From contig JACEFZ010027757.1 in NCBI GenBank assembly GCA_014155875.1, positions 62,001 to 126,000 on the forward strand: DNA of 64,000 bases. The letters run 5' to 3'. Origin of the DNA: Cepaea nemoralis. Its lineage: Eukaryota > Mollusca > Gastropoda > Stylommatophora > Helicidae. Both the position numbers and the translations under genes were made by a program. The notes below the pieces were generated by a model that was not told the origin of the DNA, did not search any database, and saw only the letters and a program-made list of their open reading frames with translations. This document shows, piece by piece, positions 61,437-64,000 of the stretch; positions within the stretch are counted from its first letter, which is position 1, and each line of letters begins with the position of its first letter.

Positions 61437-62690
61437 AGGTTATTAAAAAATCAACCTCCGATTGACTAGTAAAAATAAACCAGTTGCCATAGCTTGCATC
61501 ATTCGATAGTCTTTTAGCTCACTACACATCAATCTACAGTCGCATTTGTTCAGTGATTCACAAATCCCAAATGAATAAACATTGACATTGTTATTGCCTT
61601 TTCTGCCAGCTGTGAAATTCATTTTCTTCAAGCAGAAGGTCAAAATGCGGCCGAGATTCATCGTCGATTGTGTCAAGTGCATGGTAATAACGTTAGGAGT
61701 GACAGTTCTGTGAGGGAATGGTGCAGAAAATTCATAGATGAGCGTAAAGATGTGCATGATGAGAGTGGACAAGGACAACATTCATGTGACAGATTTTTTT
61801 TCTCACTCGCCTTTGAACTCAAACGTAGTCCATAACATTTATAGTAGTAATGGACTGAATTTTGCATGTGGGTTAGCTTTCCCTAGGACAACATTCATGT
61901 GACAGATTTTTTTTCTCACTCGCCTTTGAACTCAAACGTAGTCCATAACATTTATAGTAGTAATGGACTGAATTTTGCGTGTGGGTTAGCTTTCCCTATT
62001 AAGTGTCCTTTGCTGTCAGGTGACTTCGAAAGTACTTGTAATTAACATCCCCAAGTCAAGGATGACAGGTCCAGCTATCTGGTGTAGGGGTTGAACCGCT
62101 TACCTCGGCATTAGCATACCAGATATTTAAGAACATGCATTCTTATCCATCCGGCCATGTGGACCTGTATGTGTGACAGATTGAGCTCATTCAAAAAGTC
62201 GACCAAGTTGTAGAGGAAAAACGCTGTTTCACAATTTCAGATCTTTCTACAGAATTTCCACAAATTTCTAGGACTAGTCTGTTTTGAATTGTCACAGAGA
62301 AGTTAGGTTACCACAAATTCCTTGTCATCCTTGTCCACCCTCATCATGCACAACTTTACGCCCATCTCTGAATTTCCTGCACTATTCCCTCACAGAACTG
62401 TCACTCATAATGTTATCATTGTACAGACAACACAATCAACGATTAATCTTGGCTGCATTGTGACCTTCTGCTTGAAGAAAATGAAACACACCACAAATTT
62501 CACAGCTGGTGGGAAAGGCAATAACAGTGTCCATGTTTATTTGTTCACGATTTGTGAACCACAGAACAAATGTGACTGCAGGTTGATGTGTAGTGAGCTA
62601 AACAACTACTGAATGATGCTAGCAATGAACCGTGTCACTATGGTAACCGATTTATTATTACCAGTCAATCTGTGGTTAATTTTGGAATAG
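61437..62690 (+). mobile_element. Mariner-derived foldback element
   Basis: Arms of about 350 bp (61437-61786 and 62318-62690) are inverted copies of each other at about 80% by eye. Each encodes the helix-turn-helix start of a SETMAR-like mariner transposase (left arm, plus strand: AEIHRRLCQVHGNNVRSDSS, REWCRKFIDERKDVHDESG). The next part of the transposase (KVDQVVEEKRCFTISDLSTE, FPQISRTSLF) lies at 62180-62310 on the plus strand. The centre holds a recent 113-bp tandem duplication. Confidence 0.8.
61772..61997. repeat. 113-bp tandem duplication
   Basis: 61772-61884 and 61885-61997 are nearly identical; I see one A/G difference (TTTTGCATG versus TTTTGCGTG). Confidence 0.95.
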
Positions 62691-62904
62691 CCCTCGTATA
62701 TACTAAACACTGTTCAACTCACTGACTACCACAAGCCACAGACAGAGACAAACCCCATGCCAGTACATAATCCAAATTGTGTGGAAACTAATTCAAATTG
62801 TTCCGATATCATCAGAAATATATATCATATACTAGACACTGGAAAGCACTAGCTGATTGTGTAGGCACATCACCCATTGATACATATAAATGCTGCTTTG
62901 ATGA
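62691..62904. other. No recognisable gene
   Basis: Nothing identified. Confidence 0.5.
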
Positions 62905-64000
62905 GATTATATATTAGTTTCTGACCTCCATATTGGTGAGATTGTAGATCAGTTTCTGAAATGCTTGTTGGCGAGGTTAAAGGTTAGTTTCTGAATGTAG
63001 TTTTGTGAGATTACAGATTAGTTTCTGACATCCATAATGGTGAGATTACAGATTAGTTTCAGACATTCACATTTGTGAGATTACAGATTAGTTTCTGACC
63101 TCCATATTAGTGAGGTTAAAGATTAGTTTCTGACATCCATATTGGTGAGGTTAAAGATTAGTTTCTGACATTCATATTGGTGAGGTTAAAGATTAGTTTC
63201 TGACCTCCATATTGGTGAGGTTAAAGATTAGTTTCTGACCTCCATATTGGTGAGGTTAAAGATTAGTTTCTGACATCCATATTGGTGAACCGAGGGGTTA
63301 GCAGCTTTCTCTGTAACACTGAATACACTCGTGGTTGACGTGAGCGCACAAGAATTTGAAGCGGTTTGAGTCGCGCCAGTGACTTATGAGAATATGGAGC
63401 CGGTCGCTCAGAAAGTCGTGGCGTGCTGATGAGCGTAATCTAGCCTAGGAATCAACATACAGCTGAAAGATGCTGATGTTAACCGCAATATCCTGAAACA
63501 GGATGGAAACGCAGAAAAAAAAAGAGATTAGATTCTGCCCTCCATATTGGTGAGGTTAAAGATTAGTTTCTGACCTCCATATTGGTGAGATTACAGATTA
63601 GTTTCTGACCTCCATACTGGTGAGGTTAAAGATTAGTTTCTGACATCCATATTGGTGAGATTACAGATTAGTTTCTGACCTCCATATTCGTGAGGTTAAA
63701 GATTAGTTTCTGACATCCATATTGGTGAGGTTACAGATTAGTTTCTGACCTCCATGTTGGTGAGGTTATAGATTAGTTTCTGAAATCCATATTGGTGAGA
63801 TTACAGATTAGTTTCTGACATCCATTCTGGTGAGGTTAAAGATTAGTTTCTGACCTCCATATTGGTGAGGTTAAAGATTAGTTTCTGACATCCATATTGG
63901 TGAGATTACAGATTAGTTTCTGACCTCCATATTGATAAGGTTATAGATTAGTTTCTGGCATACACATTTGTGTGATTACAGATTAGTTTCTGACCTCCAT
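62905..64000. repeat. 35-bp satellite, continues past the window
   Basis: The unit GAGGTTAAAGATTAGTTTCT plus GACCTCCATATTGGT, with GAGATTACAG and GACATCCAT variants, in about 24 units. It is unrelated in sequence to the other 35-bp array at 7.3-10.6 kb. It is interrupted at 63289-63521. Confidence 0.95.
63289..63521 (+). mobile_element. SINE-like insertion in the 35-bp satellite
   Basis: About 233 bp of unrelated, GC-richer sequence interrupts the array. It has a B-box-like GGTTTGAGTCGC near 63363 and ends in an A-rich tail (CAGAAAAAAAAA), consistent with a retroposon. A target duplication is not clear in the repetitive context. Confidence 0.6.

Overview
This is a eukaryotic, intron-rich, repeat-dominated window and contains no operons or prokaryotic signals. 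The transposon mix is a Penelope-like element with a GIY-YIG endonuclease, a Ty3/gypsy element primed by tRNA-Pro, several LINE families, tRNA-headed SINEs, hAT and mariner/SETMAR-like DNA elements. Together with more than fifteen minisatellite arrays, this best suits a lophotrochozoan invertebrate, probably a mollusc. That assignment is an inference from family content, not from a marker gene.

Plus strand, about 6.9-35.7 kb: I infer one gene whose short exons (6948-7188, 11314-11394, 23547-23743, 26141-26288, 29526-29635, 35080-35125) keep a single open frame with matching splice phases. It ends in a stop followed about 560 bp later by AATAAA. I do not recognise the product; it looks secreted or extracellular. 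Its introns hold nearly everything else in the left half. These are a 3 kb 35-bp satellite, a complete non-autonomous LTR retrotransposon inserted in a GAT microsatellite, a NACA pseudogene split by a LINE, a SINE split by a hAT element that is itself split by a LINE, and an almost intact LINE with one amber codon. Just past the gene end there is a diverged copy of its first visible exon, broken by a SINE.

36-53 kb: a TE graveyard (Penelope-like fragments with palindromic 3' ends, SINEs, LINE tails, a mariner tail) and minisatellites with units of 52, 25, 60, 26, 43, about 27, 28 and 39 bp.

Minus strand, 53.1-57.2 kb: a long C2H2 zinc-finger gene with 19 fingers in two blocks. It is interrupted by one extra base at 53646 exactly inside a finger. 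Its 5' side is a 1.8 kb 53-bp satellite and its 3' side runs into a 39-bp repeat.

57-64 kb: satellites, an AT-flanked Helitron-like repeat carrying a nested LINE, a mariner-derived foldback, and a second 35-bp array that runs off the window edge and holds a SINE-like insertion.
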